This document shows positions 45,738 through 55,936 of a stretch of 64,000 nucleotides of DNA, in pieces; the stretch's first letter is position 1; every line of letters starts with the position of its first letter. The position numbers and the translations under genes were made by a program. Source of the stretch: Lachnospiraceae bacterium (GTDB lineage: Bacteria; Bacillota; Clostridia; Lachnospirales; Lachnospiraceae); NCBI GenBank assembly GCA_910574965.1, contig CAJTDB010000004.1:62001-126000 (forward strand), in the 5' to 3' direction. The notes beneath the pieces were generated by a model. The model did not search any database. It had not been told where the DNA came from and saw only the letters and a program-made list of their open reading frames with translations.

Positions 45738-47333
45738 ATGTCATTCAAAAAGGGCAGGGGGAATCGGTGGTGGATACTGATCCCCTGTATCTTTCTTATT
45801 GCGGCCCAGGGGATGGAGTATTTTTTGCGGGGAAGAGGGCTGGAATTTCGTACGATGATACAAATCGGGAAAGGGATCTGTGTCTGGGCGGCAGCGCCGA
45901 TTTTCATCGCTGCCGGTTTCTGCCGTCTGTTTGCAGACCAAAGCAGCGCGAAGATGTGTCGAGTGCTGTTTGGCATTCTGGTCTTTCTGATTCTGGGGAT
46001 TTCTTATGCGAGAATGGGGATCTATCTCTATACGGGTGAGTGTAAGAGAGAGGAGAAAACGCAGGAGGGATATTTGATCTGTACAGACTATAACGGTTCT
46101 GTCCAGGAAGTCTATGAGCCGGTTTATGGATGTCTGAGAAGACCTTTTCAGGGGTGGGAAGAGGATATGCTCGTTCAAAAACTGCGGGAGCAATACGGAG
46201 CCGGAACAGATCTGGTTCGGGAGCTTTCGGAGGGACAGTATTTGTGTACAGCCAAATCATCCAGAACTGGTGTTCAGCCCTTTTATTTCCGGATACAAAA
46301 TGACTACCGGCTGACGGGGAACTTTAAATTCCAGCTTATGAAAAGCGATGCCCTTGTTTTCTGGAAGACTAGAAACAGGTATGTAACGTTCATGTCCGAT
46401 GAATGGAAAGATCCATTGCTGGAACTGTCAGAGGAAGCCGGAGGGATTCGGTATGCGGCAGAGGAAAGATGGCTGAACGTATGCTGTACTTCAGAAGCGG
46501 ATATTCCTGCCTGTGCTGCAGATCTGGCAGACTGGTATTTCTATGTCAAAGAGGAGGAACGGTACTTTGCACAGGAGATTTCCGGGCAGTCCAGGGAGGT
46601 GCTGGACAAGGTCCATATCTTTGGAGACAAGACGTTTTTTCTCACGCTGGATGAGATTTTCCAGTGGATGGAGAGTTATTCCTGGACAGAGATGAAAGAA
46701 GCTCTGGAGGAAGAACTGAAGGTTCGCTACGAATGGATGTCTGCGAACGATGTTCCGGACTCGGAGGAATCCGGGCAGATGCCGGAGGAAGCCTGGGCAG
46801 AAGCGTTTCTGGAGCAGTACGACGGGAAATCTTGTGAAAAGGAATGTGCCGTCGGAGACGGGACCGTTCGATATCGAATGGTATGTGTAGATGCAGCTCT
46901 TGGAAGCCGTGCTTACGCCCTTCTAAAAAGTACCGACAGCGGGGATTCCTGGCAGGTGCAGGAGATGGATCCTTTTGACGGGCGGCTGGGTATGGGGGTG
47001 GACTTTACCTTTTTGACAGAGGATTATGGATTTGCGTCTTTGATGCATAATGGCGGGGATGAAGCAGAACTGTATGTGACAAAAGACGGCGGACAAAGCT
47101 ACCATCTGTCGGTATTTCAGGGAGTCAGTGCAACGCTTGAAACCGGGTATTATTATCAGCCCTATGACTATCCTCAGATGCCCTATGAGGAAGACGGACG
47201 GCTGTATGTTCTGTGCGGGCAGGGAGCAGACGGCGACTATGCCGGCGGGGACGCTGCCGGCATGGCGTTATTTGAATCTACGGATCAGGGATATACATTT
47301 CTCTATCAGGGAATCCAAAAGGCAGAAGAGTAG
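45738..47333 (+). CDS. Membrane protein with C-terminal Asp-box (BNR) repeats, function unknown
   Basis: A 531-residue protein with three N-terminal hydrophobic helices (about 12-30, 45-65, 77-95) and a large extracytoplasmic part. Three sialidase-type Asp-boxes are visible in the C-terminal third: STDSGDSW, TKDGGQSY and STDQGYTF, indicating a beta-propeller-like surface. No catalytic residues of a glycosidase were recognised. It lies 43 bases after the cysteine peptidase gene and may be co-expressed with it. The stop is three bases from the end of the convergent recombinase gene, leaving no room for a terminator. Confidence 0.65.
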   Translation: MSFKKGRGNRWWILIPCIFLIAAQGMEYFLRGRGLEFRTMIQIGKGICVWAAAPIFIAAGFCRLFADQSSAKMCRVLFGILVFLILGISYARMGIYLYTGECKREEKTQEGYLICTDYNGSVQEVYEPVYGCLRRPFQGWEEDMLVQKLREQYGAGTDLVRELSEGQYLCTAKSSRTGVQPFYFRIQNDYRLTGNFKFQLMKSDALVFWKTRNRYVTFMSDEWKDPLLELSEEAGGIRYAAEERWLNVCCTSEADIPACAADLADWYFYVKEEERYFAQEISGQSREVLDKVHIFGDKTFFLTLDEIFQWMESYSWTEMKEALEEELKVRYEWMSANDVPDSEESGQMPEEAWAEAFLEQYDGKSCEKECAVGDGTVRYRMVCVDAALGSRAYALLKSTDSGDSWQVQEMDPFDGRLGMGVDFTFLTEDYGFASLMHNGGDEAELYVTKDGGQSYHLSVFQGVSATLETGYYYQPYDYPQMPYEEDGRLYVLCGQGADGDYAGGDAAGMALFESTDQGYTFLYQGIQKAEE

Positions 47334-47336
47334 TGC

Positions 47337-48380
47337 TTATTTTTCCCGTAACTGAACGACTTTGGCCGCTTTTCGTTTGTTTTCTTCCTTCATAGCCGCA
47401 TAGTGCTTTCTGGTGGTATTGACGTTTTTGTGTCCGAGTACGTCGGCCACCAGATAAATGTCTCCCGTTTCCTGATACAAAGCGGTGCCGTAGGTACTGC
47501 GGAGCTTGTGAGGCGTGATTTTCTTAACCGAGGCTGTAGAGGCGTATTTTTTCACCAGCCGTTCCACGGAGCGGACGGTAATCCGGGTATTTTTCTGGGA
47601 GATAAACAGGGCATTTTCGTGTCCCGGTTCCGGTTCCATACGGAGCCGCTCTTCCAGATAATTCCGCAGCATTTCTTCCGTTTCTTCTCCAAAATATACG
47701 ATGTCTTCACTGCCGCCCTTTCGGATCACTTTCAGGGCGCCATTGTCAAAATCCAGATCGGAAATATCCAGTCCTACCAGTTCCGTTACGCGAAGGCCGG
47801 TTCCCAGAAGCGTCACAACAATGGCCAGATCCCGGAACTTGTTCCGTTCATGCCAGACTTTCTGCTGTTTGGTGAGCTTTTCTCCGGATTCAATGTTGTC
47901 GATAAGACGCGCCACCTCGTTGGCATCCATGCGGATAATGTTCTTTTCTTTGACCCGCGGGATATCCACCACGGAGGGGGCGTTTTTCCGTATCATTTCT
48001 TTCTTGTGAAAATAGCCGAAAAAGGTGTTCAGCGTTGCCAGCTTCCGCGCTTTTCCTTCCTCGTGATTTTGAAAGATCTGCCCGTCTTTTTCGTAGTATG
48101 TCAGAAAGGACAGATATTCTTCAATGTCCACAGGCTGCAGGTCATCCAGAATCGAGACCGGAAGAGTGCGGATATCTTTGTCCTTAAAAAGAGGATGCTC
48201 TGTTTTCAGAAAATAGAAAAACGTGTTCAGGTCATAGGCGTAATTGCGCCGGGTGTTCGTTGCCTTCTTAATCTCCATGGCCCGGAAGAAATATCCGGCA
48301 AAGGACGGGAGATCTTTTTGAAGCTCACGAATTTTTTTTATGTTGCGCATGTCCATCTGCTCATGATAAGACAACGGCAT
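47337..48380 (-). CDS. Tyrosine recombinase, XerC/D-like
   Basis: A 347-residue integrase-fold protein. The N-terminal SAM-like DNA-binding domain spans about 20-140 ([18 protein letters not shown]). In the catalytic domain, R is in [12 protein letters not shown] near 194, K in IRKGGSED near 228, H-x-x-R in HKLRST near 292, H in LGHKNVNTT near 315, and tyrosine in KHYAAM near 327, so it appears active. ATG 48380 follows AGGAGG; longer upstream frames are rejected. No dif-like or att site was identified. It diverges from the AAA/PD-(D/E)XK gene. Confidence 0.88.
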   Translation of the reverse strand: MPLSYHEQMDMRNIKKIRELQKDLPSFAGYFFRAMEIKKATNTRRNYAYDLNTFFYFLKTEHPLFKDKDIRTLPVSILDDLQPVDIEEYLSFLTYYEKDGQIFQNHEEGKARKLATLNTFFGYFHKKEMIRKNAPSVVDIPRVKEKNIIRMDANEVARLIDNIESGEKLTKQQKVWHERNKFRDLAIVVTLLGTGLRVTELVGLDISDLDFDNGALKVIRKGGSEDIVYFGEETEEMLRNYLEERLRMEPEPGHENALFISQKNTRITVRSVERLVKKYASTASVKKITPHKLRSTYGTALYQETGDIYLVADVLGHKNVNTTRKHYAAMKEENKRKAAKVVQLREK

Positions 48381-48573
48381 GGAAAGGTCCTCCTTGACTG
48401 TATATTTTGCGACGTGTTCTGGAACTATCATAACATATCGGCGGAGGAGAGACAAGGGGGAATCCCATGCCGCAGGCGAAATACCGCTGCAGCGGCGAAA
48501 AGGGACATGGCAATCGGAAGGCGGGTATGCTATAATATGGAAAGCGATCATGACCGAAAAGGGAGGACGGCAA

Positions 48574-50259
48574 ATGGCAAGAACGGTGGGCATCGGAATC
48601 CAGGATTTTGAAAAAATCATACAGCATCAGTGTTTTTATGTAGATAAAACTGGTTTTATTAAAGAGTGGTGGGAGAACGAAGATGCGGTCACTTTGATTA
48701 CCCGGCCTAGACGTTTTGGAAAAACACTGAATATGAGTATGCTGGAATGCTTTTTCTCCGCGGAATATGCAGACAGAGGAGAACTGTTCGAAGGGCTGGA
48801 TATTTGGAGAGAAGAAAAGTACCAGAAACTTCAGGGCAGCTTTCCGGTTATCAGTTTTTCTTTTGCTGGGGTGAAAAGAAATGACTATCGGTCAACTATT
48901 CAGCGAATCTGTCAGCTTGTGACAGATTTATATCGCAGAAATTCTTTTCTGCTGGAAGGTGATCTGCTTTCGAAGGAGGAAAAAGAGGAATATCGCAGAG
49001 TTTCCATGGATATGCCGGAAGTGGTTGCCGGCATGTCGCTTTGCCGGCTGTCGGAATATTTGTATCGTTATTATGGAAAAAAAGTGATTATCCTGCTGGA
49101 TGAATATGATACGCCGCTGCAGGAGGCATATGTAGGAGGATATTGGGAGGAGCTGGTAGGATTTATAAGGGATCTGTTCAATGCGACTTTTAAAACCAAT
49201 CCCTGCCTGGAACGGGCGGTTATGACTGGAATTACCAGAGTGAGCAGAGAATCAATCTTCTCGGATTTGAATAATCTGACCATAGTGACTTCTACATCGG
49301 CTATGTATGCAGAGCGTTTTGGCTTTACAGAGACAGAAGTATATACCGTGCTTCAGGAGTATAACCTCGAATCCTATATGCCGAAAGTGAAAACGTGGTA
49401 TGATGGCTTTACATTTGGAAATCACCGGGAAATATATAATCCATGGTCTATTCTGAACTATTTGAAAACAGGAAAGCTGTCTGCCTACTGGGCCAATACG
49501 AGCAGTAATCATCTGGTCGAAAAGCTGATCCGGGAGGGAGATAAGGACATTAAAGAGATCATGGAAGATCTGCTGAAAGGAAAACATATTCGTACGCAGA
49601 TTGATGAGCAGATTGTCTTCAATCAGTTGACAAAGGACAAAAATGCCATCTGGAGCCTGCTTCTGGCAAGCGGTTATCTAAAGCCGGAAAAGCACTGGCT
49701 GGACGAAGAATCCGGGATGGAACAGTATGAACTCTCCCTGACCAACAAGGAAGTCCGCATTCTCTTTATGCGCATGATCGGCAGGTGGTTTGCTCCGTCA
49801 GCGTCGGCCTATAACGATTTTGTAAAAGCGCTGATGCTGGGGGATGTGAAAGCCATGAACACTTATATGAACCGGGTGGCGCTTTCAACCTTCAGCTATT
49901 TTGACACCGGAAAGAATCCCTCAGAAGGGAGCGGACCGGAACGCTTTTATCATGGATTTGTACTAGGACTGATGGTGGAGCTGGCGGACCGATACACTAT
50001 TACATCCAATCGGGAGAGCGGTTTCGGACGTTATGATGTAATGCTGATGCCAAAGAGCAGGGCAGATGACGGGATCATTCTGGAATTTAAAGTTCACGAC
50101 CCGGCAGACGAAAAGACGCTGGAGGACACAGTACAGGCAGCACTGACACAGATCGAGGAAAGGCAATACACCGCACTTTTGGAAGCGGAAGGAATACCAA
50201 AGGAGAAGATCCGGCAGTATGGATTTGCTTTTTCCGGGAAAAAAGTACGAATCGGATAA
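48574..50259 (+). CDS. AAA-ATPase-like / PD-(D/E)XK nuclease-like protein
   Basis: A 561-residue protein of the AAA-ATPase_like plus PDDEXK_9 type. The start [20 protein letters not shown] is characteristic; Walker A is RPRRFGKT near 43-50 and Walker [10 protein letters not shown] near 169-177. The C-terminal nuclease-like domain shows GRYDVML near 485-491 and IILEFKVH near 504-511, giving the D...ExK core. These proteins are numerous in gut anaerobes and of unknown function. ATG 48574 has GGGAGG eight bases ahead. It is divergent from the recombinase. Confidence 0.85.
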   Translation: MARTVGIGIQDFEKIIQHQCFYVDKTGFIKEWWENEDAVTLITRPRRFGKTLNMSMLECFFSAEYADRGELFEGLDIWREEKYQKLQGSFPVISFSFAGVKRNDYRSTIQRICQLVTDLYRRNSFLLEGDLLSKEEKEEYRRVSMDMPEVVAGMSLCRLSEYLYRYYGKKVIILLDEYDTPLQEAYVGGYWEELVGFIRDLFNATFKTNPCLERAVMTGITRVSRESIFSDLNNLTIVTSTSAMYAERFGFTETEVYTVLQEYNLESYMPKVKTWYDGFTFGNHREIYNPWSILNYLKTGKLSAYWANTSSNHLVEKLIREGDKDIKEIMEDLLKGKHIRTQIDEQIVFNQLTKDKNAIWSLLLASGYLKPEKHWLDEESGMEQYELSLTNKEVRILFMRMIGRWFAPSASAYNDFVKALMLGDVKAMNTYMNRVALSTFSYFDTGKNPSEGSGPERFYHGFVLGLMVELADRYTITSNRESGFGRYDVMLMPKSRADDGIILEFKVHDPADEKTLEDTVQAALTQIEERQYTALLEAEGIPKEKIRQYGFAFSGKKVRIG

Positions 50260-50285
50260 GCGAAGAAAGGAGCACATAAAAACCG

Positions 50286-50960
50286 ATGATTCATGCAGTG
50301 ATCTTTGATATGGATGGAATCCTGATCGATACAGAGAAATATCTGTACCGATACTGGAAGCAGGCGGCGCAGGAGGCCGGATATGAACTGACCCATGAAC
50401 AGCTTCTGCGTTTTCGAAGCTTCTCTAAAGAGTATGCAGAGCCTTATTTTAAGGAACTGTTAGGACAGGATTTTGACTTTCTGGCAGTGCGCAGGCGCAG
50501 AATGGAGCTGATGCGCAGCCATATTGAGAAATATGGAGTTGAGAAAAAGCCGGGTGTGGACGAGCTTTTGGACTGGCTGACAGAAAATGGATATAAAAAG
50601 GCGGTTTCCACAGCTACGGACGCAGAGCGGGCGAAAAAATATCTGACGCAGATTGGCGTCTATGATCGGTTCGACCAGGTAGCCTGCGCACCGTCGCTTC
50701 CTCACGGAAAACCTATGCCGGATGTGTATTTGTATGCATGTGAAAAAATAAACGAGCAGCCTAAACATTGCCTGGCACTGGAAGACTCAGACAACGGAGC
50801 ATGGTCTGCTCACCGGGCGGGGTGCCGGGTGGTGATGGTAAAGGATCTGGCAGGTCCTCTTCCGGAGACGGCCGGTTTTCTGGAAGGATGTGCAGAAAAC
50901 CTTCTGGAAGTGATTGAGATACTGAAGCGTTTGGAAGGGAAGGAGACAGAACATCTATGA
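50286..50960 (+). CDS. HAD-superfamily phosphatase/phosphomutase
   Basis: A 224-residue HAD hydrolase of the beta-phosphoglucomutase-like subgroup. Motif I is FDMDGILIDTE (residues 7-17, nucleophile D9 and acid/base D11), motif II STATD near 111, the motif III lysine is in HGKPMPDVY, and motif IV is ALEDSDNGAWSA near 160-171. A helical cap (about 18-95) is present. Small phosphorylated sugars are likely substrates. It overlaps the next acetyltransferase gene by four bases. Confidence 0.88.
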   Translation: MIHAVIFDMDGILIDTEKYLYRYWKQAAQEAGYELTHEQLLRFRSFSKEYAEPYFKELLGQDFDFLAVRRRRMELMRSHIEKYGVEKKPGVDELLDWLTENGYKKAVSTATDAERAKKYLTQIGVYDRFDQVACAPSLPHGKPMPDVYLYACEKINEQPKHCLALEDSDNGAWSAHRAGCRVVMVKDLAGPLPETAGFLEGCAENLLEVIEILKRLEGKETEHL

Positions 50961-51439
50961 ACATTCGAATACATTCTGCTTTCGGGTACCCGAAAGAGAT
51001 TGCACTGCTTTTTTCGGAATATACAGACCTGCTGAGAAGAGGTGATCCAGGCTTCCAGAAATACCTGGATCTTCAGGGTTATGAAGAGGAAGTAAAACAT
51101 CTGGAAATAAAATATGGTCCGCCTTTTGGGCGGCTGTATCTGGCCTGGCAGGAGGAAGCGCCGGCGGGCTGTATCGGTCTTCGAAAAATGGACGGCGAGC
51201 GCTGCGAGATGAAGCGCCTGTATGTACGGCCTGCATATCGGGGCAGCCATATCGGCGGCCGGCTGGTAGAGAAAGTGCTGGCAGACGGGAAAGATATGGG
51301 ATATCGGTATATGTATCTGGACACGCTGCCCTTTCTTCAAAATGCCATCGATTTGTATAAAAAGTACGGATTTTATGAAATTCCAAAGTATAACGACAGT
51401 CCCATGGACACAGGCATCTATATGAGACGGGAGCTGTAA
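50957..51439 (+). CDS. GNAT-family N-acetyltransferase
   Basis: A 160-residue acetyltransferase. The acetyl-CoA pocket is MKRLYVRPAYRGSHIGGRLVEK (residues about 88-109), containing the R/Q-x-x-G-x-G/A-type loop (RGSHIGG). YRYMYLDTLPFLQNAIDLYKKYGF near 120-140 is the usual motif B. It acetylates an unidentified amine or protein. Translation is coupled to the HAD gene. Confidence 0.87.
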   Translation: MNIRIHSAFGYPKEIALLFSEYTDLLRRGDPGFQKYLDLQGYEEEVKHLEIKYGPPFGRLYLAWQEEAPAGCIGLRKMDGERCEMKRLYVRPAYRGSHIGGRLVEKVLADGKDMGYRYMYLDTLPFLQNAIDLYKKYGFYEIPKYNDSPMDTGIYMRREL

Positions 51440-51480
51440 AGTCTGCCGGAACAAGTTTATCCGGTCATCAGGAGGTAAAG

Positions 51481-52332
51481 ATGAAAATACGATATGATCT
51501 GTCAGCCACAGAAATATTGAAACAATTAGGATATAAAAAAAATACAGGAAGAAAGCGCCTGGATCAACTGATGGAGGAAAAAAGCATCTGTCTGCCGAAA
51601 GTATATCAGGAGTTTATGGAGGTTGCCGCAGACTGTCCTATGCTGGAAACTTCGGATCTCTGGGTGGGAGAAATGGTTCCGTTTGTCATGAATCCTCATT
51701 TTTTCTATGAGGAGATCAAGGAGCATATTGAGGATCAGAAGGCAGAATGGGAGGCCCATCCGGAGAAATATGAAAACAGCGAATACCGTATGTTTGATCA
51801 GCTTCCAGAAGAGCAGTGGCCCTTAAAATCCAGTGACTATCTGGAGATCGGAAGCGATTACGGTGCCGGCATCGTTACCTTTGGCATTCGAAGGGAAGAT
51901 CTGGATCAAGACGATCCGCCGGTCTATATGAATCACGAGGCGGATTCCATTACCCAGTGGAGCAGACCATATGAAAAGCTGTCCGATTTTTTGCTGGAAG
52001 TCGTGCTGACTGCTCTTGCGTGCATCGATTATTCTACTGCGCAGGAGGCGCTGGAAGAGAACGGCTGGACATGGTTTGACTATGATGAATATGAGATGAA
52101 TACAGAGGAGGAGGACGAAGAGATTCTTTCGGAGGAGGAGTGGCAGGAGCAGATCTTCCAACAGTCCGGCATGGATCTGAATCAGGTCCGCAGGGTGAAC
52201 AGCGCAGGCGGCCAGGAACTGTTTTTGTGCCTGGAAGAAGAAACGGGCCGGTTCTATATGGGCGTGATGGAAGAAGACGAGCTGGCGCTGACTGTGATTA
52301 TCAGGGACACGATAGAAGATCTTGATGTTTAA
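51481..52332 (+). CDS. SMI1/KNR4 (SUKH)-like protein
   Basis: A 283-residue acidic protein. Residues about 28-190 resemble a SUKH domain: an LPKVYQEFMEVA start and a later YLEIGSDYGAGIVTFGI strand pair. The C-terminal part is very acidic (EEEDEEILSEEEWQEQ). SUKH proteins often act as immunity proteins against toxins, but no toxin gene lies nearby. AGGAGG precedes the ATG. The assignment is tentative; it may be a general cytosolic SUKH protein. Confidence 0.5.
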   Translation: MKIRYDLSATEILKQLGYKKNTGRKRLDQLMEEKSICLPKVYQEFMEVAADCPMLETSDLWVGEMVPFVMNPHFFYEEIKEHIEDQKAEWEAHPEKYENSEYRMFDQLPEEQWPLKSSDYLEIGSDYGAGIVTFGIRREDLDQDDPPVYMNHEADSITQWSRPYEKLSDFLLEVVLTALACIDYSTAQEALEENGWTWFDYDEYEMNTEEEDEEILSEEEWQEQIFQQSGMDLNQVRRVNSAGGQELFLCLEEETGRFYMGVMEEDELALTVIIRDTIEDLDV

Positions 52333-52412
52333 AGGTCCTTGTGAGAAGGTCTCCTTTATGATAGAATGTACAAATATACAGCTTTCGCCAGATCAGAAAG
52401 GAGCAGATATCT

Positions 52413-54056
52413 GTGCGGACAAAGCAGGACTATGACAAAAAGGAGATCAATGTTTCTATGAAATTAAAATTTAAACTGTTGTTTACATTTCTTGCACTGC
52501 TGGCAGCAGGAGTATATTATTATGTAACGATTCCGGCGGTCAACATCCATTCCGGCGGATTCTGGCTGTTTATCATCTCGTTAGTCGTTGTGCTGACGCT
52601 GCTGTGCAGTGCCAGAGGTATCCGGGACGGACTTCCGGCGTCGGACATCCGGCCGCTGAAGATCGGTGCAGTTGTAGTCGTTCTTTTATTTGTCATCTAC
52701 GGAGCCGGGAGCCTTCTGTCCTCCCCCATTGTCAATGCGGCGAAATATCACCAGCTACTGGCCGTGCAGGAGGGTACTTTCACCGAGGATATTGCGGAGG
52801 TAAATTATGCAGAGATTCCGCTTTTGGATAAAAGCTCTGCGACGCTTCTTGGAAACCGGAAGATGGGTTCACTGATCGACATGGTGTCCCAGTTCGAAGT
52901 CAGCGGTTTGTATACGCAGATCAATTATCAGAACAAACCTATGCGTGTAACGCCGCTGGTCTATGCCAGTCCAATCAAATGGCTGACCAATATGAGTGAA
53001 GGCATTCCTGCATACATCACCATTGACATGACTACGCAGGATACAGAGTGTGTGCGGCTTCCGGAAGGCAGCTATATCAAATATTCCCAGGCGGAATACT
53101 TCAACCGGAATATTTACCGTCATCTGCGGTTCCGCTATCCAACCTATATTTTTGATCAGCTTAGCTTCGAGGTGGACGAAGAAGGGACTCCTTACTGGAT
53201 CTGTCCGGTGAAAAAATTTAATATCGGGCTGTTCGGCGGACAGACCATCGGGAAGGTAGTACTCTGTAATGCGATTACCGGAGAAACCGTCTGTTATGAG
53301 GTAGAGGACTGTCCTCAGTGGGTGGACTCGGTCTATTCTGCTAATCTTCTGATTCAGCTCTATGATTACTATGGACTGTATATGAACGGATTTTTCAACA
53401 GCATTCTGAGCCAGAAGGGCTGTCTGCAGACAACGGATGGCTATAATTATCTGGCCATGGAGGATGATGTGTGGGTCTATACAGGTATCACTTCTGTCAG
53501 CGGAGATGAATCCAACGTAGGGTTTGTGCTTATGAACCAGCGGACGATGGAGGCCAAATATTATTCCTGTCCGGGCGCGGAGGAATACTCGGCTATGAAC
53601 TCTGCAGAAGGCCAGGTTCAGAATCTGGGCTATCATTCCACCTTCCCGCTGCTTTTGAATGTGGCAGGGGAACCTACGTATTTTATGGCGCTGAAAGATG
53701 ACGCGGGACTGGTGAAGAAATATGCCATGGTCAACATTAAGAAATATCAGAATGTGGCCATTGGAGATACTGTCGCCGAATGTGAGAAGGCATATATCAG
53801 TCTTCTGAAAACCAATGGAATCTCAGCGGGGCCGGTATCTGCAGGAGAGCGTGTTTCCGGAATCATAGAAACCATTGCGCCGGTAGTGCTGGAGGGAAAT
53901 TCTCATTATTATGTGGTGCTGGCCGGGAAAAAAGAGATCTATGATGTAGTTGTCAGTGATTTTCCGCAGATCGTTCGCTGTAAAGAAGGAGATGCAATTA
54001 CATTGGAATATATTTCCGGAGAGGAGCTGCAGGCCGTAACAGGGGTGCAGGAATGA
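52413..54056 (+). CDS. Membrane protein of unknown function
   Basis: A 547-residue protein with three N-terminal membrane helices (about 17-35, 47-65 and 85-105) and a large predicted extracytoplasmic domain of about 430 residues. No family was recognised. Its last residues form a compact beta domain (SGIIETIAPVVLEGNSHYYV). The start is GTG at 52413, nine bases after AAAGGAG; an internal ATG at 52458 begins at the first helix and is possible. It precedes the radical-SAM gene by 14 bases, so it may be part of that operon. Confidence 0.65.
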   Translation: MRTKQDYDKKEINVSMKLKFKLLFTFLALLAAGVYYYVTIPAVNIHSGGFWLFIISLVVVLTLLCSARGIRDGLPASDIRPLKIGAVVVVLLFVIYGAGSLLSSPIVNAAKYHQLLAVQEGTFTEDIAEVNYAEIPLLDKSSATLLGNRKMGSLIDMVSQFEVSGLYTQINYQNKPMRVTPLVYASPIKWLTNMSEGIPAYITIDMTTQDTECVRLPEGSYIKYSQAEYFNRNIYRHLRFRYPTYIFDQLSFEVDEEGTPYWICPVKKFNIGLFGGQTIGKVVLCNAITGETVCYEVEDCPQWVDSVYSANLLIQLYDYYGLYMNGFFNSILSQKGCLQTTDGYNYLAMEDDVWVYTGITSVSGDESNVGFVLMNQRTMEAKYYSCPGAEEYSAMNSAEGQVQNLGYHSTFPLLLNVAGEPTYFMALKDDAGLVKKYAMVNIKKYQNVAIGDTVAECEKAYISLLKTNGISAGPVSAGERVSGIIETIAPVVLEGNSHYYVVLAGKKEIYDVVVSDFPQIVRCKEGDAITLEYISGEELQAVTGVQE

Positions 54057-54070
54057 GCAGAGGAGAAAAC

Positions 54071-55936
54071 ATGCGGAAATTAGCATTGTCAGACGAAATT
54101 CTTATGTCCGTGGAAAAGCCGGCCCGCTATATCGGCGGGGAAGTCAATGCGGTCATGAAGGATAAGAAACAGATCGATATCCGGTTTGCCATGTGCTTCC
54201 CGGATGTATATGAGATCGGGATGTCCCATCTGGGCATCCAGATCTTGTATGATATGTTCAATCGGAGAGAGGATATCTGGTGCGAACGGGTGTATTCTCC
54301 CTGGATCGATATGGATAAAGTGTTAAGGGAACAAAGGATTCCTCTTTTTGCATTGGAATCCCAGGAGCCGATCAAGGATTTTGACTTTTTGGGCATAACG
54401 ATCCAGTATGAAATGTGTTATACGAATATACTGCAAGTATTAGACCTGGCACAGATCCCTCTGGAGGCAGCAAAACGTACGAAAGAACATCCGTTTGTCA
54501 TCGGCGGGGGACCGTGTGCCTATAATCCGGAACCATTGGCGGATTTTTTTGATCTGTTCTATATAGGAGAAGGGGAGACACAGTATTTCCATTTGATGGA
54601 TCTGTATAAAGAATGGAAAAGAAGCGGCGGAACAAGGGAAGATTTTCTGAAACAGGCGGCTCAGGTGCCGGGGATCTATGTGCCGTCGCTCTATGAAGTG
54701 CATTATAAGGAAGATGGCACCATCGCTTCCATGATGCCTGTCTGTCCGGAGGCGCCGGAAAAGGTGCACAAACAGGTGGTTGTGGATGTAACAGATACTT
54801 TTTATCCAAAGAAGCCGGTAGTCCCGTTTATAAAGGCGACCCAGGACCGGGTGGTCCTGGAGATCCAGAGGGGCTGTATCCGCGGCTGCCGGTTCTGTCA
54901 GGCCGGGATGCTGTATCGACCTGCCAGAGAACGGGATCTTGAGATGCTGAAAGAATATGCTTCCGAGATGCTGAAAAATACAGGGTATGAGGAGATTTCT
55001 CTAAGTTCTTTAAGTTCCAGCGACTATACAAAGCTGGAAGAACTGGTAAATTTTCTAATAGAAGAATGTTCCCCAAAGAAGATCAATATCTCCCTTCCGT
55101 CTCTCAGGATTGATGCATTTTCCCTGGATGTTATGGGAAAAGTACAGGATGTGAAAAAAAGCAGTCTGACCTTCGCGCCGGAAGCCGGAACCCAGAGACT
55201 GCGGGATGTGATTAACAAAGGGCTTACAGAAGAAGTGATCTTAAACGGAGCCGGACAGGCTTTTGAAGGCGGCTGGAGCCGGGTAAAACTGTATTTTATG
55301 CTGGGGCTTCCGACAGAAGAAGAAGAGGATATGAAAGGGATCGCTGCTCTGGCAGAGAAGATTGCCGAACGGTATTATGAAGTGCCGAAAGATCAGAGAA
55401 ACGGAAAGTGCCAGATCGTGGTCAGTACTTCCTTCTTCGTACCAAAGCCCTTCACTCCTTTTCAGTGGGCACCCATGTGTACCAAGGAAGAATTTCTGCA
55501 CCGGGCCTATGTGGTCAACCATGAGATCAAAGAGCAGAAAAATAAAAAGAGCATCAAATACAACTGGCATGAAGCAGATGTGACGGTATTAGAAGGCATC
55601 CTGGCCAGAGGAGACCGCAGAATCGGTTCTGCCGTTCGAAAAGCCTATGAGAAGGGCTGTCTTTTCGATTCCTGGAGCGAATATTTTCGAAATGAACTCT
55701 GGCAGGAGGCATTTGCACAGTGCGGGATCGATGTGGATTTTTACACTGCAAGAGTACGGGCAAAAGACGAAGTATTCCCATGGGATTTTATCGATATCGG
55801 TGTAAGCCGCGCTTTTCTGGAACGGGAATGGGACCATGCCCTTCATGGAAATGTGACGAAAAACTGCAGACAGGGATGCTCCGGCTGCGGTGCGGCTGTT
55901 TACAAAGGAGGTGTCTGTCATGAACATCAGAATTAA
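54071..55936 (+). CDS. Radical SAM protein, TIGR03960-like
   Basis: A 621-residue enzyme. An N-terminal B12-binding-like part (about 35-190, including MSHLGIQILYDMFN) precedes the radical SAM domain with the cluster motif C-x3-C-x2-C in GCIRGCRFCQAG near 269-276. GTQRLRDVINKG lies further on. The C-terminus has a cysteine-rich tail (CRQGCSGCGA). TIGR03960 proteins are widely conserved next to L21/L27 genes and often fused to a DUF2344 domain; here DUF2344 is a separate overlapping gene. ATG 54071 follows AGAGGAGA; ATG 54053 is possible. The reaction is unknown. Confidence 0.85.
   Translation: MRKLALSDEILMSVEKPARYIGGEVNAVMKDKKQIDIRFAMCFPDVYEIGMSHLGIQILYDMFNRREDIWCERVYSPWIDMDKVLREQRIPLFALESQEPIKDFDFLGITIQYEMCYTNILQVLDLAQIPLEAAKRTKEHPFVIGGGPCAYNPEPLADFFDLFYIGEGETQYFHLMDLYKEWKRSGGTREDFLKQAAQVPGIYVPSLYEVHYKEDGTIASMMPVCPEAPEKVHKQVVVDVTDTFYPKKPVVPFIKATQDRVVLEIQRGCIRGCRFCQAGMLYRPARERDLEMLKEYASEMLKNTGYEEISLSSLSSSDYTKLEELVNFLIEECSPKKINISLPSLRIDAFSLDVMGKVQDVKKSSLTFAPEAGTQRLRDVINKGLTEEVILNGAGQAFEGGWSRVKLYFMLGLPTEEEEDMKGIAALAEKIAERYYEVPKDQRNGKCQIVVSTSFFVPKPFTPFQWAPMCTKEEFLHRAYVVNHEIKEQKNKKSIKYNWHEADVTVLEGILARGDRRIGSAVRKAYEKGCLFDSWSEYFRNELWQEAFAQCGIDVDFYTARVRAKDEVFPWDFIDIGVSRAFLEREWDHALHGNVTKNCRQGCSGCGAAVYKGGVCHEHQN

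Noticed and set aside
48381-48620. Longer N-terminus for the tyrosine recombinase
   Set aside because: It would overlap the divergent gene's promoter and start; an ideal ribosome site precedes 48380 and conserved sequence begins after it.
50957-52332. Toxin-immunity module
   Set aside because: The SUKH-like protein has no recognisable toxin partner; the neighbouring HAD and GNAT genes look metabolic.
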